DNA of 64,000 nt from UBA9611 sp965237595 (GCA_965237595.1 CBDEFY010000006.1:558001-622000); one strand, 5' to 3'; positions 1 to 8,975 are shown, numbered from the stretch's first letter. Notes: generated by a model not told the origin, from the sequence alone. A program made the numbers and translations.

Positions 1-423
1 GCCACCAGAGCCGCCATCGAAGAAGGGATCGTCCCCGGCGGCGGAGTCGCCTTGGTGCGGACCGGACATGTATTGGTTGACCTGGAAAAGACCCTTGAAA
101 CCGAACAGGCCTTGGGTGTGCGAATGGTGCGCGAAGCACTCAGCGCACCACTGCTGCTCATCGCCGATAACGCCGGCCACGAAGGACAGGTAATCCTGGA
201 AGGCGTTCGCGACGGCGAGGGCGACTGGGGGTTCGACGCTGACCGGGGCGAGTACCGTCACCTGATTGAAGCGGGAATCATCGACCCGGTTAAGGTCACC
301 AGGTCGGCCCTGGAGAACGCGGGAAGCATTGCCGGGATGATGATGACCACCCAGGCTATCATCACTGAGATTCCAAAATTTGTTCCCCTGCCCCAGGACA
401 TCCAGGACTTCATGCACGACTAG
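1..423 (+). CDS. groEL: Chaperonin GroEL, C-terminal part
   Basis: Frame 1 is open from the first base, so this is the last 140 codons of a gene starting outside the window. The motif EEGIVPGGG near the beginning and the later block ALENAGSIAGMMMTTQA are typical of the GroEL equatorial domain, which binds ATP and mediates ring contacts in the 60-kDa cytosolic folding chaperonin. The protein ends in FMHD and lacks the Gly-Met-rich tail of many bacterial GroELs. Strong identification; the 5' end and any groES partner are not visible. Confidence 0.95.
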   Translation, partial: ATRAAIEEGIVPGGGVALVRTGHVLVDLEKTLETEQALGVRMVREALSAPLLLIADNAGHEGQVILEGVRDGEGDWGFDADRGEYRHLIEAGIIDPVKVTRSALENAGSIAGMMMTTQAIITEIPKFVPLPQDIQDFMHD

Positions 424-533
424 TCCTGCCGGACACCCCGACCCAGACGAACAACGGCCCGGACCAGCCACAGATTGCATCGAAAGGCGGGCCGGGCCTG
501 ATTTTTGGCCCAGGCCTGGTCCTAGGGAGAGAG

Positions 534-1052
534 ATGCCGGGTACACCCTTGGACCGCGATTCCATCGGCCATTTGATTGAAGGGTCTCCACGGTTGTTGG
601 AGGATTACCTGTCCCTTGAGACCCAACTCCAGCCCAACGGGTTCGACCTGACCCTTCGGAACGTGGCCCGGTTGACCACTCCCGGGGCCGTTGGAGCCGA
701 GGACGCCAGCCGGAAATTGTCGGAGACCCAGCCAATGAAGTTCGGGCCCGATGGCTGGCTGCAGTTGGAGGCAGGTCCCTTTCTGGTTACATTCAATGAA
801 GTGGTCAGCCTGCCGCTGGACATCATGGCCTTGGGCCGGCCCCGTTCCAGCCTGCTACGCAGCGGCGCCGGAGTGCACACCGCCGTCTGGGACGCCGGAT
901 ACCGAGGGCGCTCCCAAGCCCTGCTGGTGGTCTACCACCCGGACGGATACCGGGTGCAGCGCGACGCCAGGCTGATGCAGATGGTCTTCTTTCGCATGGA
1001 GACCGCCGCCAGCCGCGGCTACCAAGGCCGCTTCCTGTCCGAAAATATCTAG
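534..1052 (+). CDS. dUTPase / dCTP deaminase family protein
   Basis: A 172-residue protein of the trimeric DCD/DUT family, which keeps dUTP out of DNA by hydrolysing dUTP or deaminating dCTP. Visible family motifs are QPNGFDLTL (33-41), RSSLLRSG (104-111), AVWDAGYRG (117-125) and a C-terminal GYQGRF tail that would close over the active site. The pattern RSSLL...AVWDAGY resembles the archaeal-type dUTPase branch, so dUTPase is slightly preferred; the sequence alone does not separate the two activities. The start is supported by GGGAGAGAG just upstream. It stands alone between groEL and queG and is followed by a hairpin terminator. Confidence 0.8.
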   Translation: MPGTPLDRDSIGHLIEGSPRLLEDYLSLETQLQPNGFDLTLRNVARLTTPGAVGAEDASRKLSETQPMKFGPDGWLQLEAGPFLVTFNEVVSLPLDIMALGRPRSSLLRSGAGVHTAVWDAGYRGRSQALLVVYHPDGYRVQRDARLMQMVFFRMETAASRGYQGRFLSENI

Positions 1053-1060
1053 GCAGGCGG

Positions 1061-1078
1061 GCGGCGCAACCGCTTTTT
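1061..1078 (+). terminator. Probable Rho-independent terminator after the dUTPase gene
   Basis: GCGG-CGCAA-CCGC hairpin followed by five T, eight bases after the stop codon. A closely similar hairpin follows the gene ending at 8971. Confidence 0.55.
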
Positions 1079-1133
1079 CTGTCATTCTCGGCCACCGCGC
1101 CTGTCATCCTGTCATTCTGAAGCAGCCCCACTT

Positions 1134-1229
1134 CTGTCATTCCGAGGAGGCCGCAGCCGACGAGGAATCTCGTTACTCCAAACTAGCCATGTGCAAGAAA
1201 TGAGACCCCTCGCCAGCTCGGGGTGACAG
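1134..1229. repeat. MITE/REP-like palindromic repeat
   Basis: The arms CTGTCATTCCGAG (1134-1146) and CTCGGGGTGACAG (1217-1229) are inverted repeats with two mismatches that bound about 96 bp of noncoding sequence. A partial extra copy of the CTGTCATTC arm lies at 1109-1118. Palindromes of this TGTCATTCCGAG type are common dispersed elements in environmental bacterial genomes. It has no coding capacity and sits between a terminator and queG. Confidence 0.6.
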
Positions 1230-1298
1230 TTGGGCAAGGTAGGCTAAGATTGGAAACGGGAAACGCCAAATCTCAGGTGATAGACTTCACCACAAGCA

Positions 1299-2459
1299 AT
1301 GCAAGACCTAAAAAGCCACATCACCAGCTACGCCATCCAATGCGGGTTCGACTTGGTGAGAATCACCGGGGCCGATGAGTTCGCCAAAGACCGCGAAGCC
1401 GCCCTCACCCGGATCAAAGCCGGGCAGATGGATGGCCTGCCGTGGTTCACCGAGTCCCGAGTCCGGCGCGGTTCAGACCCTCAATCGCTGCTCCCCGGCG
1501 CCCGCTCCATCATTTGTCTGGGGCTAAGTTACCTGGGTCCGGACGCCACAGAATCCAAACCCGGCAAGGGCAAAGTGGCCCGCTACGCCCGGGTCAAGGA
1601 CTATCACCGCACTATGAAGCGGCGGATGAAGTCCTTCGTCCGCGGCCTGGAAGAGAGACTGGAAACCCCGGTGGCGGCCCGGTGGTACGTGGACGACGGC
1701 CCGATGCTGGACCGGGCGGCGGCGGCCCGGTCGGGGCTGGGCTGGTTCGGCAAGAGCACCAACATCCTCACCCAGTCCCACGGTTCCTGGGTGTTGCTGG
1801 GACAGGTGGTCACCGACTTGGCGTTGCAACCTGACCCCCCATTGAAGAAGACCTGCGGGGCCTGCGTCCGCTGCATCGACGACTGCCCCACCGGCGCCAT
1901 CGTCGCCCCGTTCGTGGTGGACAACGCCCGTTGCATCTCCTACCAGACCATCGAGAACCGGGGAGTGATTCCCTTGGAGATGCGGCCGCTGATCGGCGAC
2001 TGGGTCTTCGGCTGCGACATCTGCCAGGACGTGTGCCCGGTCAACCGGAAGGCAGCTCTGCCCCATAATCCCATCCCTCCGGCCGAAGCCGTGGGCCCAT
2101 CGGGACAGCTCGATCTGACGGAGATATTGGGCATGACCGAAGAGGAATTCGGTCGCCGGTTTCGGGGCACTTCAATCATGCGGGCCAAACGCGTCGGACT
2201 GCAGAAGAACGCTTGCGTGGCGTTGGGAAACAACCGGGACGAAGCCGGGGTGCCAGCGCTGGTCTCCGCTCTGGAAGCCGGCGAACCGTTGGTGCGCGGC
2301 CACGCCGCCTGGGCTCTAGGTCAGATTGCGACACCTGAAGCAATCAGAGCCTTGAAACGGTCGTTGTCCTCCGAATCAGACCCCTACGTCCGGCAGGAAA
2401 CAGATGGGGCCCTTCTGGAATCCGGCCGCCTGGGATCCGGTCAAAGAATGCTCCGCTGA
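1299..2459 (+). CDS. queG: Epoxyqueuosine reductase QueG
   Basis: Cobalamin-dependent iron-sulfur enzyme that reduces epoxyqueuosine to queuosine at tRNA position 34, the last step of Q biosynthesis. The 386-residue protein has the expected order: an N-terminal cobalamin-binding reductase domain, a first 4Fe-4S cluster motif CGACVRCIDDCPTGAI starting near residue 186, a second CDICQDVCPVN near 239, and a HEAT-like C-terminal repeat (about 300-375). Length is normal for the long form. No strong ribosome binding site precedes the ATG. No other Q-pathway gene is adjacent; the QueC-like protein at 47-49 kb is a divergent accessory paralogue, not a plausible housekeeping partner. Confidence 0.93.
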   Translation: MQDLKSHITSYAIQCGFDLVRITGADEFAKDREAALTRIKAGQMDGLPWFTESRVRRGSDPQSLLPGARSIICLGLSYLGPDATESKPGKGKVARYARVKDYHRTMKRRMKSFVRGLEERLETPVAARWYVDDGPMLDRAAAARSGLGWFGKSTNILTQSHGSWVLLGQVVTDLALQPDPPLKKTCGACVRCIDDCPTGAIVAPFVVDNARCISYQTIENRGVIPLEMRPLIGDWVFGCDICQDVCPVNRKAALPHNPIPPAEAVGPSGQLDLTEILGMTEEEFGRRFRGTSIMRAKRVGLQKNACVALGNNRDEAGVPALVSALEAGEPLVRGHAAWALGQIATPEAIRALKRSLSSESDPYVRQETDGALLESGRLGSGQRMLR

Positions 2460-2473
2460 CCGGGGCCCGTCCC

Positions 2474-3025
2474 TTAGGCGGTCTGAGTCGGCTGGCCCTG
2501 GGGCCGTTTGTTCCTCCGGCTTCCGGACCGGCGGCGCTGGTTGGTCCGGGCGGGAGTGAAGTCCGTCGGGACGTATTCCTTGCCAAAGTGGAGCTTCTTC
2601 ATCTCTTCTTCAATCAATATGAAGTCGTTCTTGGGCAGCAGATGAAGATTGCCCTGGAAGGCCATGTACCAGTCCTCCGGGTTCCACCGCTTCACGTATT
2701 CCAGACGCGGAGCCAGCAGATTGGCGTCAATGAACTGGTGGTCCTCCAAGATTACTCCCGGCTTCAACTTGATGTGGAAGGGAAATCCGGTACTCCCCTC
2801 ACTGACCCAGATGGGCTCCTCGGCATCAAAGAACGAAGACATTGCGGTTGCGGTGGCCGCGAACCGCCGTAGGTGGGAGATGTAGAGGAGCACCCGGTCG
2901 CCTTCGGTGATCCGCTGCACCTTGCGCCGGTGCTGGGCCTTAAGACCCAGAAGGGTGAACCCCCGCTCTTGGGTGATGCGGAAGTTCTCTTCGTTATTTA
3001 TCATCATCCAGAAATTACTGGGCAT
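2474..3025 (-). CDS. EVE-domain protein
   Basis: A 183-residue protein with a PUA-like EVE fold (about residues 1-150), recognised from the N-terminal FWMMINNEENFRIT block, the VQRITEGDRVLLYIS strand and the EDWYMAFQGNLHLL segment. EVE domains are thought to read modified bases in DNA or RNA; the ligand here is unknown. The C-terminal 25 residues are Arg/Gln-rich and probably disordered or nucleic-acid binding. The ATG at 3025 is chosen because GAGGTG precedes it at good spacing and it begins the conserved domain; an upstream in-frame start would add an unconserved leader. It converges on queG with only 14 bases between. Confidence 0.75.
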   Translation of the reverse strand: MPSNFWMMINNEENFRITQERGFTLLGLKAQHRRKVQRITEGDRVLLYISHLRRFAATATAMSSFFDAEEPIWVSEGSTGFPFHIKLKPGVILEDHQFIDANLLAPRLEYVKRWNPEDWYMAFQGNLHLLPKNDFILIEEEMKKLHFGKEYVPTDFTPARTNQRRRSGSRRNKRPQGQPTQTA

Positions 3026-3227
3026 GCGCACCTCACAACGACAGGACGCCTGGCAGGATAGACCATTAGGGTGAACCAGCACCATTTTATCATGATAAAG
3101 ACTATCAAACCCTCAGCGAGTTTTGGCACCGGCGGACCGGTGTTGTGATGTCGCCACCGGTGTTGTAACATCAGGCGGGTTTCGCGGCGCGCCTGGCCCG
3201 CCACACGCACCAAGCGAGGATTAATTC

Positions 3228-4403
3228 ATGACCACAGGGACCACAGGACAGCGGGATACCGCCATCGTCGGAGTGGCCGAATCGGACGTCATGGGCAACG
3301 TCCCGGACAAGTCTTCTCTGCAACACCATGCGGAGGCGGCCCACAACGCGTTGGAGGACGCCGGTCTCTCCAAGAGCGACGTGGACGGCCTTTTGACCGC
3401 CGGGGGCTCCACTCTGGTGACAGCGGAGTACATAGGCATCAACCCGACGTTCACGGACAGTACAACCGTCGGTGGGTCGTCTTTCGTGATCCACGTGGCC
3501 CACGCCATGGCCGCCATCCGCGCCGGCTACTGCGAGGTCGCGCTGATCACCCACGGGCAGGCAGGCCGTTCGGCCAGGGCCCGGTTTCCCGCCGACGGCA
3601 ACCTGCCCCTCGCCCAGTACGAAACGCCCTACGGAATCATCGGCGCGCCTATCAACTACTCTCTGGCCTGCACACGGTACATGCACCAATTCGGGGAGGA
3701 ACGCACCCGCCAGGGCATGGCCGAGATTGCCGTGGCCACCCGCAAATGGGCCAATCTGAACCCCAAAGCCATGATGCACGACACCACCATGAGCTTCGAC
3801 GAGTACCACGATTCCCGCTGGGTGTCCTGGCCCTTCCATCTCCTCGACTGCTGTTTGGTCACCGACTCGGGGGCGGCCATCGTCGTGACCACCGCCGAGA
3901 GGGCCAGAAGCCTCAAGAAAGAGCCGGTCTGGGTACTGGGCGCCGGCGAAGGACACGACCACAACATCGTGAGCCAGATGCCCGATTACACCTCCACCTG
4001 GGCCCGTAGGTCCGGGCCTCTATCCATGCAGCGGGCCGGCATCACCCACGATGACTTGGACCTGACCATGATTTACGATTCCTTCACCTATACGGTGATG
4101 GTGACCCTGGAGAGCTTGGGGTTCTGCGGGCCGGGAGAGGCCGCGGGCTTTGTGGCCAACCAGCGTACTGCTCCGGGAGGTGACTTCTCTCTGAACACCA
4201 GCGGCGGCGGCCTGTCCTACACCCACCCCGGCATGTACGGCAGCTTCCTGTTGGTGGAGGCGGTCCGGCAACTGAGAGGAGAGGCCGGCGACCGGCAGGT
4301 GAAGAGCAGGCGGGACCCCAGCCAGAACGCCAAGTTGGCCATCGTGAACGGCACCGGCGGCTCCCTGTCATCTACTGGAACAGTGGTATTGGCCACCGAA
4401 TAA
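3228..4403 (+). CDS. Ltp/SCP2-type thiolase-like protein
   Basis: A 391-residue thiolase-superfamily protein. The C-terminal block GGGLSYTHPGMYGSFLLVEA carries the HPGMYG signature of the lipid-transfer (Ltp) thiolase branch. At the position where degradative thiolases have the nucleophilic cysteine the sequence reads STTVGGSSF (near residues 78-86), so the usual acyl-enzyme cysteine appears absent, as in Ltp-type aldolase/retro-aldolase or non-thiolytic members. It probably acts on a CoA ester in lipid, sterol or aromatic side-chain metabolism; the substrate cannot be read from sequence. Such proteins often pair with a small DUF35 (OB-fold/zinc ribbon) partner, and none is adjacent. GAGGATTAATTC precedes the ATG. 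Confidence 0.8.
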   Translation: MTTGTTGQRDTAIVGVAESDVMGNVPDKSSLQHHAEAAHNALEDAGLSKSDVDGLLTAGGSTLVTAEYIGINPTFTDSTTVGGSSFVIHVAHAMAAIRAGYCEVALITHGQAGRSARARFPADGNLPLAQYETPYGIIGAPINYSLACTRYMHQFGEERTRQGMAEIAVATRKWANLNPKAMMHDTTMSFDEYHDSRWVSWPFHLLDCCLVTDSGAAIVVTTAERARSLKKEPVWVLGAGEGHDHNIVSQMPDYTSTWARRSGPLSMQRAGITHDDLDLTMIYDSFTYTVMVTLESLGFCGPGEAAGFVANQRTAPGGDFSLNTSGGGLSYTHPGMYGSFLLVEAVRQLRGEAGDRQVKSRRDPSQNAKLAIVNGTGGSLSSTGTVVLATE

Positions 4404-4517
4404 TCTTCGACCTGGAACTGTGGTGGTGGCCCCCGGCTGGGCCCAGTACAAAAAATTCATCCGTTACACTTTCTACACCTGGCGAGGCGGCGCACAAAAC
4501 AGCCCGCTTTTTTATTT

Positions 4518-4538
4518 ATGCAGAAAATCTGCATTTTT
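4518..4538 (+). terminator. Palindrome with T-run after the thiolase gene
   Basis: Perfect 7-bp arms ATGCAGA and TCTGCAT separated by AAA and followed by four T. It is placed as a terminator of the thiolase gene, but it lies about 140 bases upstream of the recombinase gene and could instead be an operator or recombination site. Confidence 0.45.
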
Positions 4539-4661
4539 CCGCTTATGTGTAGTGAATCCCCTGATCGGATGGCTGTGCTAGGGTGACCATATATTATTGG
4601 GTTGGCGTCCTTTGATGCCTTCTCATCATTTGTTCCGCCGATGGCGAAAGGATTTTGGATC

Positions 4662-5636
4662 ATGGACCGCACTATTTCTTCTTTTCTTCAGCACCTCATC
4701 GTCGAAAAAGGCTTCTCCCGCAACACCTCGGACGCCTACCGCAACGACCTGGGCCAGTTCTGGAATTTCCTACAAGACGACAGCAATGGTCATTCCAAGG
4801 CGAATGGAAACGACAATGGTCACGGCAACGGCAACGGTTCCCATAACGAGTCATCCAATCGCAGCTTCGCTTGGGCCACGGTGGACATCCACGTCCTGAA
4901 CAAGTACATCGAGGACCTGAGGGTCCGCAAAGGCTACCGCGATACCACCACCGCCCGGAAAGTCGCCTCCATCAAATCCTTCTTCGGATTCCTGTCGGAA
5001 AACAGCATCATCACCGAAGACCCCACCGAGTCCTTGGGCTCTCCCCGGGTCGGCCGCACCCTGCCCAAGTTCTTGTCGGAAGAAGACGTGGCCAGACTGT
5101 TGGACACGGCCTACAAGTCGGGATCAAATGAAGGCCAACGCGACGCCGTTATCATGGAACTGCTGTACGCCACCGGCCTCCGCGTTGGCGAGCTAGTATC
5201 ACTGAACATTCAGGACGTGGACCTGTCCGAATCTTACATCCGTTGCATGGGCAAGGGCTCCAAAGAGCGCATCGTCCATCTGTATCCCAAAGCCCTGGAA
5301 GAACTCAAGGGTTACTTTAAAGAGTCCCGCATAGCCCTGCTGGGCCACCGCCGCTCTGAGCCAGCGTTGTTCGTCAATCACCGGGGCGAGCGGCTAACCC
5401 GCCAGTGGGTCTGGACCATCCTGAAGACCTACGCCCAAAAGGCCGGCATCAGCCAGAACATCACGCCCCACACCCTGCGCCACAGCTTCGCAACTCACCT
5501 GCTGCAGAATGGGGCCTCTCTCCGGCACGTGCAGGAATTGCTGGGCCACTCCAGCATCTCTACCACCCAGGTGTATACCCACCTGACCGACCGCTACGTG
5601 CAGCAAGAGTACGAGAAGAGCCACCCCAGGGCCTAA
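4662..5636 (+). CDS. Tyrosine recombinase XerC/XerD family
   Basis: Site-specific recombinase of the Xer type, expected to resolve chromosome dimers at dif. The catalytic domain is complete: ATGLRVGELVSL carries the first Arg, HTLRHSFATHLL the His-x-x-Arg, LGHSSISTTQVYTH the second His and the nucleophilic Tyr. The N-terminal SAM-like core-binding domain is interrupted by a roughly 35-residue Asn/Gly/His/Ser-rich stretch (4782-4860), not usual in Xer proteins. The ATG at 4662 is preferred because it begins the conserved core-binding helix and AAAGGA precedes it; in-frame ATGs at 4641 and an alternative start at 4602 exist. Nothing nearby suggests an integrated element, favouring a housekeeping role. 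Confidence 0.85.
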   Translation: MDRTISSFLQHLIVEKGFSRNTSDAYRNDLGQFWNFLQDDSNGHSKANGNDNGHGNGNGSHNESSNRSFAWATVDIHVLNKYIEDLRVRKGYRDTTTARKVASIKSFFGFLSENSIITEDPTESLGSPRVGRTLPKFLSEEDVARLLDTAYKSGSNEGQRDAVIMELLYATGLRVGELVSLNIQDVDLSESYIRCMGKGSKERIVHLYPKALEELKGYFKESRIALLGHRRSEPALFVNHRGERLTRQWVWTILKTYAQKAGISQNITPHTLRHSFATHLLQNGASLRHVQELLGHSSISTTQVYTHLTDRYVQQEYEKSHPRA

Positions 5637-5857
5637 TCCGGAAGATTCAACGATAGTATCCAACCCCTGGTATCAACCCGGTTTAAAAGGGCGGCCCAAC
5701 ACGGCGGCAACGGCACTTAAGCTGGTTATTCCGTGTCTGTGGACTGCCCTTTTTGACCGATTGCTGATATATTGTTAAGTGGCCGCCGGGAGACTGCTCA
5801 ACAGGCCCCGGCCAACCTGAATAAGACAGTATCGCCCTCCTTAGGAGGTACCCTCTA

Positions 5858-6286
5858 ATGGCGGGTAAAGCACGCCGGGCCGCATCGCGGCAGGGACAAT
5901 TAAACCGAAAACGAAAGAAGGCTCAGAAGGGGCCCAGCGGCATCCCAACCGGCGCCCAAAGAGTGGCGGAGCCCGAGGTCCGAGAACCGGTTGCCGTGCC
6001 AGCCGGCGTCGAGGATGCCGAGTTGGGCGCCTCGGAAGCGCTGGAAGCCACTGGAGTCACTGGAGGGTCGGCAGTCCCAGTCGACGACGTTCCAGTAGCC
6101 CCACGCGCATCCCGGCCATCGCCGGCAGCCCGGTCTCCTCGCGGCGAATTTGCGGGACAGGCTCAGGGCCGTCTTCGGGGCGAGCGCCCGGCGGCCTATC
6201 TCTACGTCGGCGCGGAGATCCGGCGCATAATGTTTCTTACCGGCGCAGTCCTCGCCGCCCTCATAGTCCTGGCGATAGTCCTTTAA
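5858..6286 (+). CDS. Small basic/low-complexity membrane-anchored protein
   Basis: Function not recognised. This 142-residue protein has a Lys/Arg-rich start (KARRAASRQGQLNRKRKKAQ), a long Pro/Ala/Val/Glu-rich disordered middle, and one C-terminal transmembrane helix (IMFLTGAVLAALIVLAIVL, about 123-141), so it would be tail-anchored with the disordered part in the cytoplasm. A very strong ribosome binding site, TTAGGAGGTACC, precedes the ATG, which supports a real, well-translated gene. It lies 6 bases ahead of uvrC and probably shares its transcript. Confidence 0.65.
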   Translation: MAGKARRAASRQGQLNRKRKKAQKGPSGIPTGAQRVAEPEVREPVAVPAGVEDAELGASEALEATGVTGGSAVPVDDVPVAPRASRPSPAARSPRGEFAGQAQGRLRGERPAAYLYVGAEIRRIMFLTGAVLAALIVLAIVL

Positions 6287-6292
6287 ACCAAC

Positions 6293-8155
6293 ATGCCTCT
6301 ACCGCTGGTCGAACAGCGCCTACAGGCGACCCCGGAAAGGCCCGGCGTCTACTTGATGAAGGACCCTCGGGGTACTGTGTTGTACGTCGGCAAGGCCAGC
6401 GTTCTCCGCAACCGCCTCCGGTCGTATTTCGGCTCTCCCAACAACCAGCCCAATAAGATCCGGCGCATGCTGGGGCACCTCCACGACTTCGAGTACATCG
6501 TCACCGATACCGAGGCCGAAGCCCTGATTCTGGAAAACACTCTGATTAAGCGGTACAAACCCCGCTACAACGCCCGGCTGAAAGACGACAAGACCTACCC
6601 TTATCTTAAGATTGACCTGAGCGAGGAATTCCCCCGGGTATATATAACCCGCCGAGTGGCCAAGGACGGAGCACGCTATTTCGGCCCCTTCGCCACGGCG
6701 GGCACCGTGCGCAAGACCATGGACTTGGTCAAGCGGCTGTTCCCCTACCGCTCTTGCACCAAGAACATCACCGGCAACGACGCTCGCCCCTGCCTGGAGT
6801 ATTACATCAACCGCTGCGTGGCCCCCTGCACCGGCTACGCCAGCAAAGAAGACTACGCCAAGGTCATCGGCCAGGTTGTCATGTTCATGGAGGGCGACAC
6901 CGATATTGTGACCCAGGACCTAAAGTCCAACATGGAGCGGGCTTCCGAGAACCTGGAGTTCGAGCGGGCGGCGGTCCTCCGGGACCGGATGAAGGCCGTA
7001 GAGAAAGTGGCGGAAGAACAGCGGATCAAGGTCGATTCCAACCCGGTCAGCGACATGGACGTGATCGCCTTGGCCCGGGGTACCAACGAGACCTGGGTTG
7101 AGGTATTCTTCATCCGGAAGGGCAAGCTCATCGGCCGGGACCACTTCTTCATGGAGGGCACTCAAGACGACACCGAGGCGTTGGTGTTGGGACAGTTCGT
7201 CAAACAGTTCTACCAAACGGCTCTGGTGGTGCCCCCCAGGTTGGTGGTCCAGCACAGGCCCGAGGACGAGGAGGCCATCACCGAGTGGCTGCGCCAAGTT
7301 CGTGGCGGTGCAGTTCGGCTGGTCTGTCCCCAGCGGGGCATCCACAAACAGTTGGTCCAGACCGTCGGCGACAATGCCCGTCAAGGGCTGGCCCAACACA
7401 GGATCAAGTGGCTGGACAGCACCGACATCATCCAGCAGGCCATGTCCGAGCTGGAAGAGGAACTGAGCCTGCCACTGCCCCTGCGCCGGATGGAGTGCTA
7501 CGACATCTCCCACATCCAGGGCAGCAACACCGTGGGCAGTATGGTGGTCTTCGAGGACGGCAAACCCAAAACGGCCCACTACCGCCGGTTCAAGGTCAAG
7601 ACCGTGGACGGGGTCGACGATTTCGAGAGCATGCGCGAGGTGCTCCGCCGCCGGTTCAAGCGCTTGGCCTCGGCACGTGCCGCCGAGAAGCGGGGCGAGG
7701 GCCAAGAAGCCGGGGTTGACAGCTTTGGGGTGATTCCCGACTTGGTGCTGATTGACGGCGGCAAGGGCCAGCTCTCGGCGGCCTTGGAGGTGTTCTTGGA
7801 GTTGGGCTTGGACGACGTTCCTCTGGCATCGTTGGCCAAAGAGAACGAGGAGTTGTTCGTCCCTCACACCCCAGAGCCCATCATCCTGCCCCGGACCTCC
7901 CAGGCCCTCTATCTGGTGCAGCGCATCCGCGACGAGGCCCACCGTTTCGCCATCACCTACCACCGCAACCTGCGCAGCAAGAGCAGCCTGCGGTCCCCGA
8001 TTGACAACGTTACAGGCATCGGGCCCAAGCGCAAGCGGATGCTCATGCGCCGCTTCGGTACCCTAAAGGGTATCAAGGAAGCGGCGGTGGACGACATCGC
8101 ATCGGTCCCCGGCATGACCCGCTCTCTGGCCGTCAGACTGAAGCAGACCCTTTAA
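6293..8155 (+). CDS. uvrC: Excinuclease ABC subunit C
   Basis: UvrC makes both incisions in nucleotide excision repair with UvrA and UvrB. At 620 residues it is full length: GIY-YIG nuclease domain at the N terminus (PGVYLMKDP...VLYVGKA, residues 19-40), a UVR motif around residues 205-240 (NLEFERAAVLRDRMKAVE) for UvrB contact, the RNase H-like C-terminal nuclease core (ECYDISHIQGSNTVGSMVVF), and a terminal double helix-hairpin-helix (GIGPKRKRMLMRRFG) that binds DNA. No strong ribosome binding site is visible at the ATG, which follows the upstream stop by six bases, so translation is probably coupled. Confidence 0.96.
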   Translation: MPLPLVEQRLQATPERPGVYLMKDPRGTVLYVGKASVLRNRLRSYFGSPNNQPNKIRRMLGHLHDFEYIVTDTEAEALILENTLIKRYKPRYNARLKDDKTYPYLKIDLSEEFPRVYITRRVAKDGARYFGPFATAGTVRKTMDLVKRLFPYRSCTKNITGNDARPCLEYYINRCVAPCTGYASKEDYAKVIGQVVMFMEGDTDIVTQDLKSNMERASENLEFERAAVLRDRMKAVEKVAEEQRIKVDSNPVSDMDVIALARGTNETWVEVFFIRKGKLIGRDHFFMEGTQDDTEALVLGQFVKQFYQTALVVPPRLVVQHRPEDEEAITEWLRQVRGGAVRLVCPQRGIHKQLVQTVGDNARQGLAQHRIKWLDSTDIIQQAMSELEEELSLPLPLRRMECYDISHIQGSNTVGSMVVFEDGKPKTAHYRRFKVKTVDGVDDFESMREVLRRRFKRLASARAAEKRGEGQEAGVDSFGVIPDLVLIDGGKGQLSAALEVFLELGLDDVPLASLAKENEELFVPHTPEPIILPRTSQALYLVQRIRDEAHRFAITYHRNLRSKSSLRSPIDNVTGIGPKRKRMLMRRFGTLKGIKEAAVDDIASVPGMTRSLAVRLKQTL

Positions 8156-8317
8156 CGCCGCCACCCGGCATGCCTGGTCCGCGCCTGGGGCATCCGCAGT
8201 TCTACACTTATACCCATTATCCTGTTGCTATCAGGCAACCCGTGAGGTACGATGTACCTCCGCGTCCGGAAATGGGTATCCCCACCTGCCCGCGGCTGCC
8301 CGGCTGTAATGTAAATC

Positions 8318-8971
8318 ATGGTTAAGGTAGCCATATCTCTGCCCAACAACACGCAGATAACCTTCGAGTCCGAGGAGGCCGAGGTGCTGCACGAAGTTGT
8401 GGCCATGGTGCTGAGAGACCTGCCCCGCGACCTGATGCAGGCGCCTCCCGCCGGCAATGTGCCGCCGACCGGTGCGCCCGAGAAAAAAAGTAACAGCGTA
8501 GCTGGTTCTGCATTGTCTGCTGCAACAACGGCGCCGGCGCCGGAACCCGCCCCGCCGGTAGCGTCACCAGCGGTAGAGTCCGCGGCCGCACCGGCCCCTG
8601 CTACGGCCCAAGGGCCTTCAGTGACATCCAACGGCGATGGGCATGGTGCACCGGGAATACCGCCCGAGCTCCTCTCCGAAGAGGGCCGCGAGAACTTCGT
8701 GGCCTTCTGCCAGGAGGCCAATCCCCTGGGCGACATGCGCCGAGTGGTGGTGGCCGCCGAGGGCGCCAACCGCCATTTCGAGGTCGACGGCGTGAACGCC
8801 GAAGACCTAGGCTGGCTCTTCGACATGGCCGGATGGCGTAGACCGGGCAACTTCACCCAGACCCTGCGCAACGCCGCCCGTTCCAAGTTCGGTTGGCTGG
8901 AACGCATCCCCGGCCGCTCCGGCCGCTACGCCGCCACCCCACTGGGCCTCTCCAAAACCCTAAACAACTAG
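8318..8971 (+). CDS. Conserved-looking protein of unknown function
   Basis: Not recognised. The 217-residue protein has three parts: an N-terminal acidic segment (VAISLPNNTQITFESEEAEVLHEVVAMVLRDLPRDL, 1-39), an Ala/Pro-rich linker (about 45-105), and a C-terminal basic region (about 110-215) rich in Trp, Arg and Phe that may form a winged-helix-like fold (LGWLFDMAGWRRPGNFTQTLRNAA). Third-position GC is typical of real genes here. A longer overlapping ORF on the opposite strand is low-complexity and looks like a shadow. No good ribosome binding site is seen at the ATG. A terminator follows the stop at once. Confidence 0.65.
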   Translation: MVKVAISLPNNTQITFESEEAEVLHEVVAMVLRDLPRDLMQAPPAGNVPPTGAPEKKSNSVAGSALSAATTAPAPEPAPPVASPAVESAAAPAPATAQGPSVTSNGDGHGAPGIPPELLSEEGRENFVAFCQEANPLGDMRRVVVAAEGANRHFEVDGVNAEDLGWLFDMAGWRRPGNFTQTLRNAARSKFGWLERIPGRSGRYAATPLGLSKTLNN

Positions 8972-8975
8972 GCGG

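Noticed and set aside
3171..3962. A 263-codon minus-strand ORF in the thiolase gene
   Set aside because: Antisense shadow with Gly/Val/His-biased composition.
5690..5860. AAAAGGGC...GCCCTTTTT inverted arms between the Xer gene and 5858
   Set aside because: The arms are about 45 bases apart and a compact hairpin is not formed, so I do not call a terminator.
6920..7963. A 347-codon minus-strand ORF inside uvrC
   Set aside because: Antisense shadow of uvrC, which has all expected motifs.
8152..8907. A 251-codon minus-strand ORF opposite the unknown gene at 8318
   Set aside because: Low-complexity Ala/Thr/Gly composition without motifs; the plus-strand frame has more protein-like ends.
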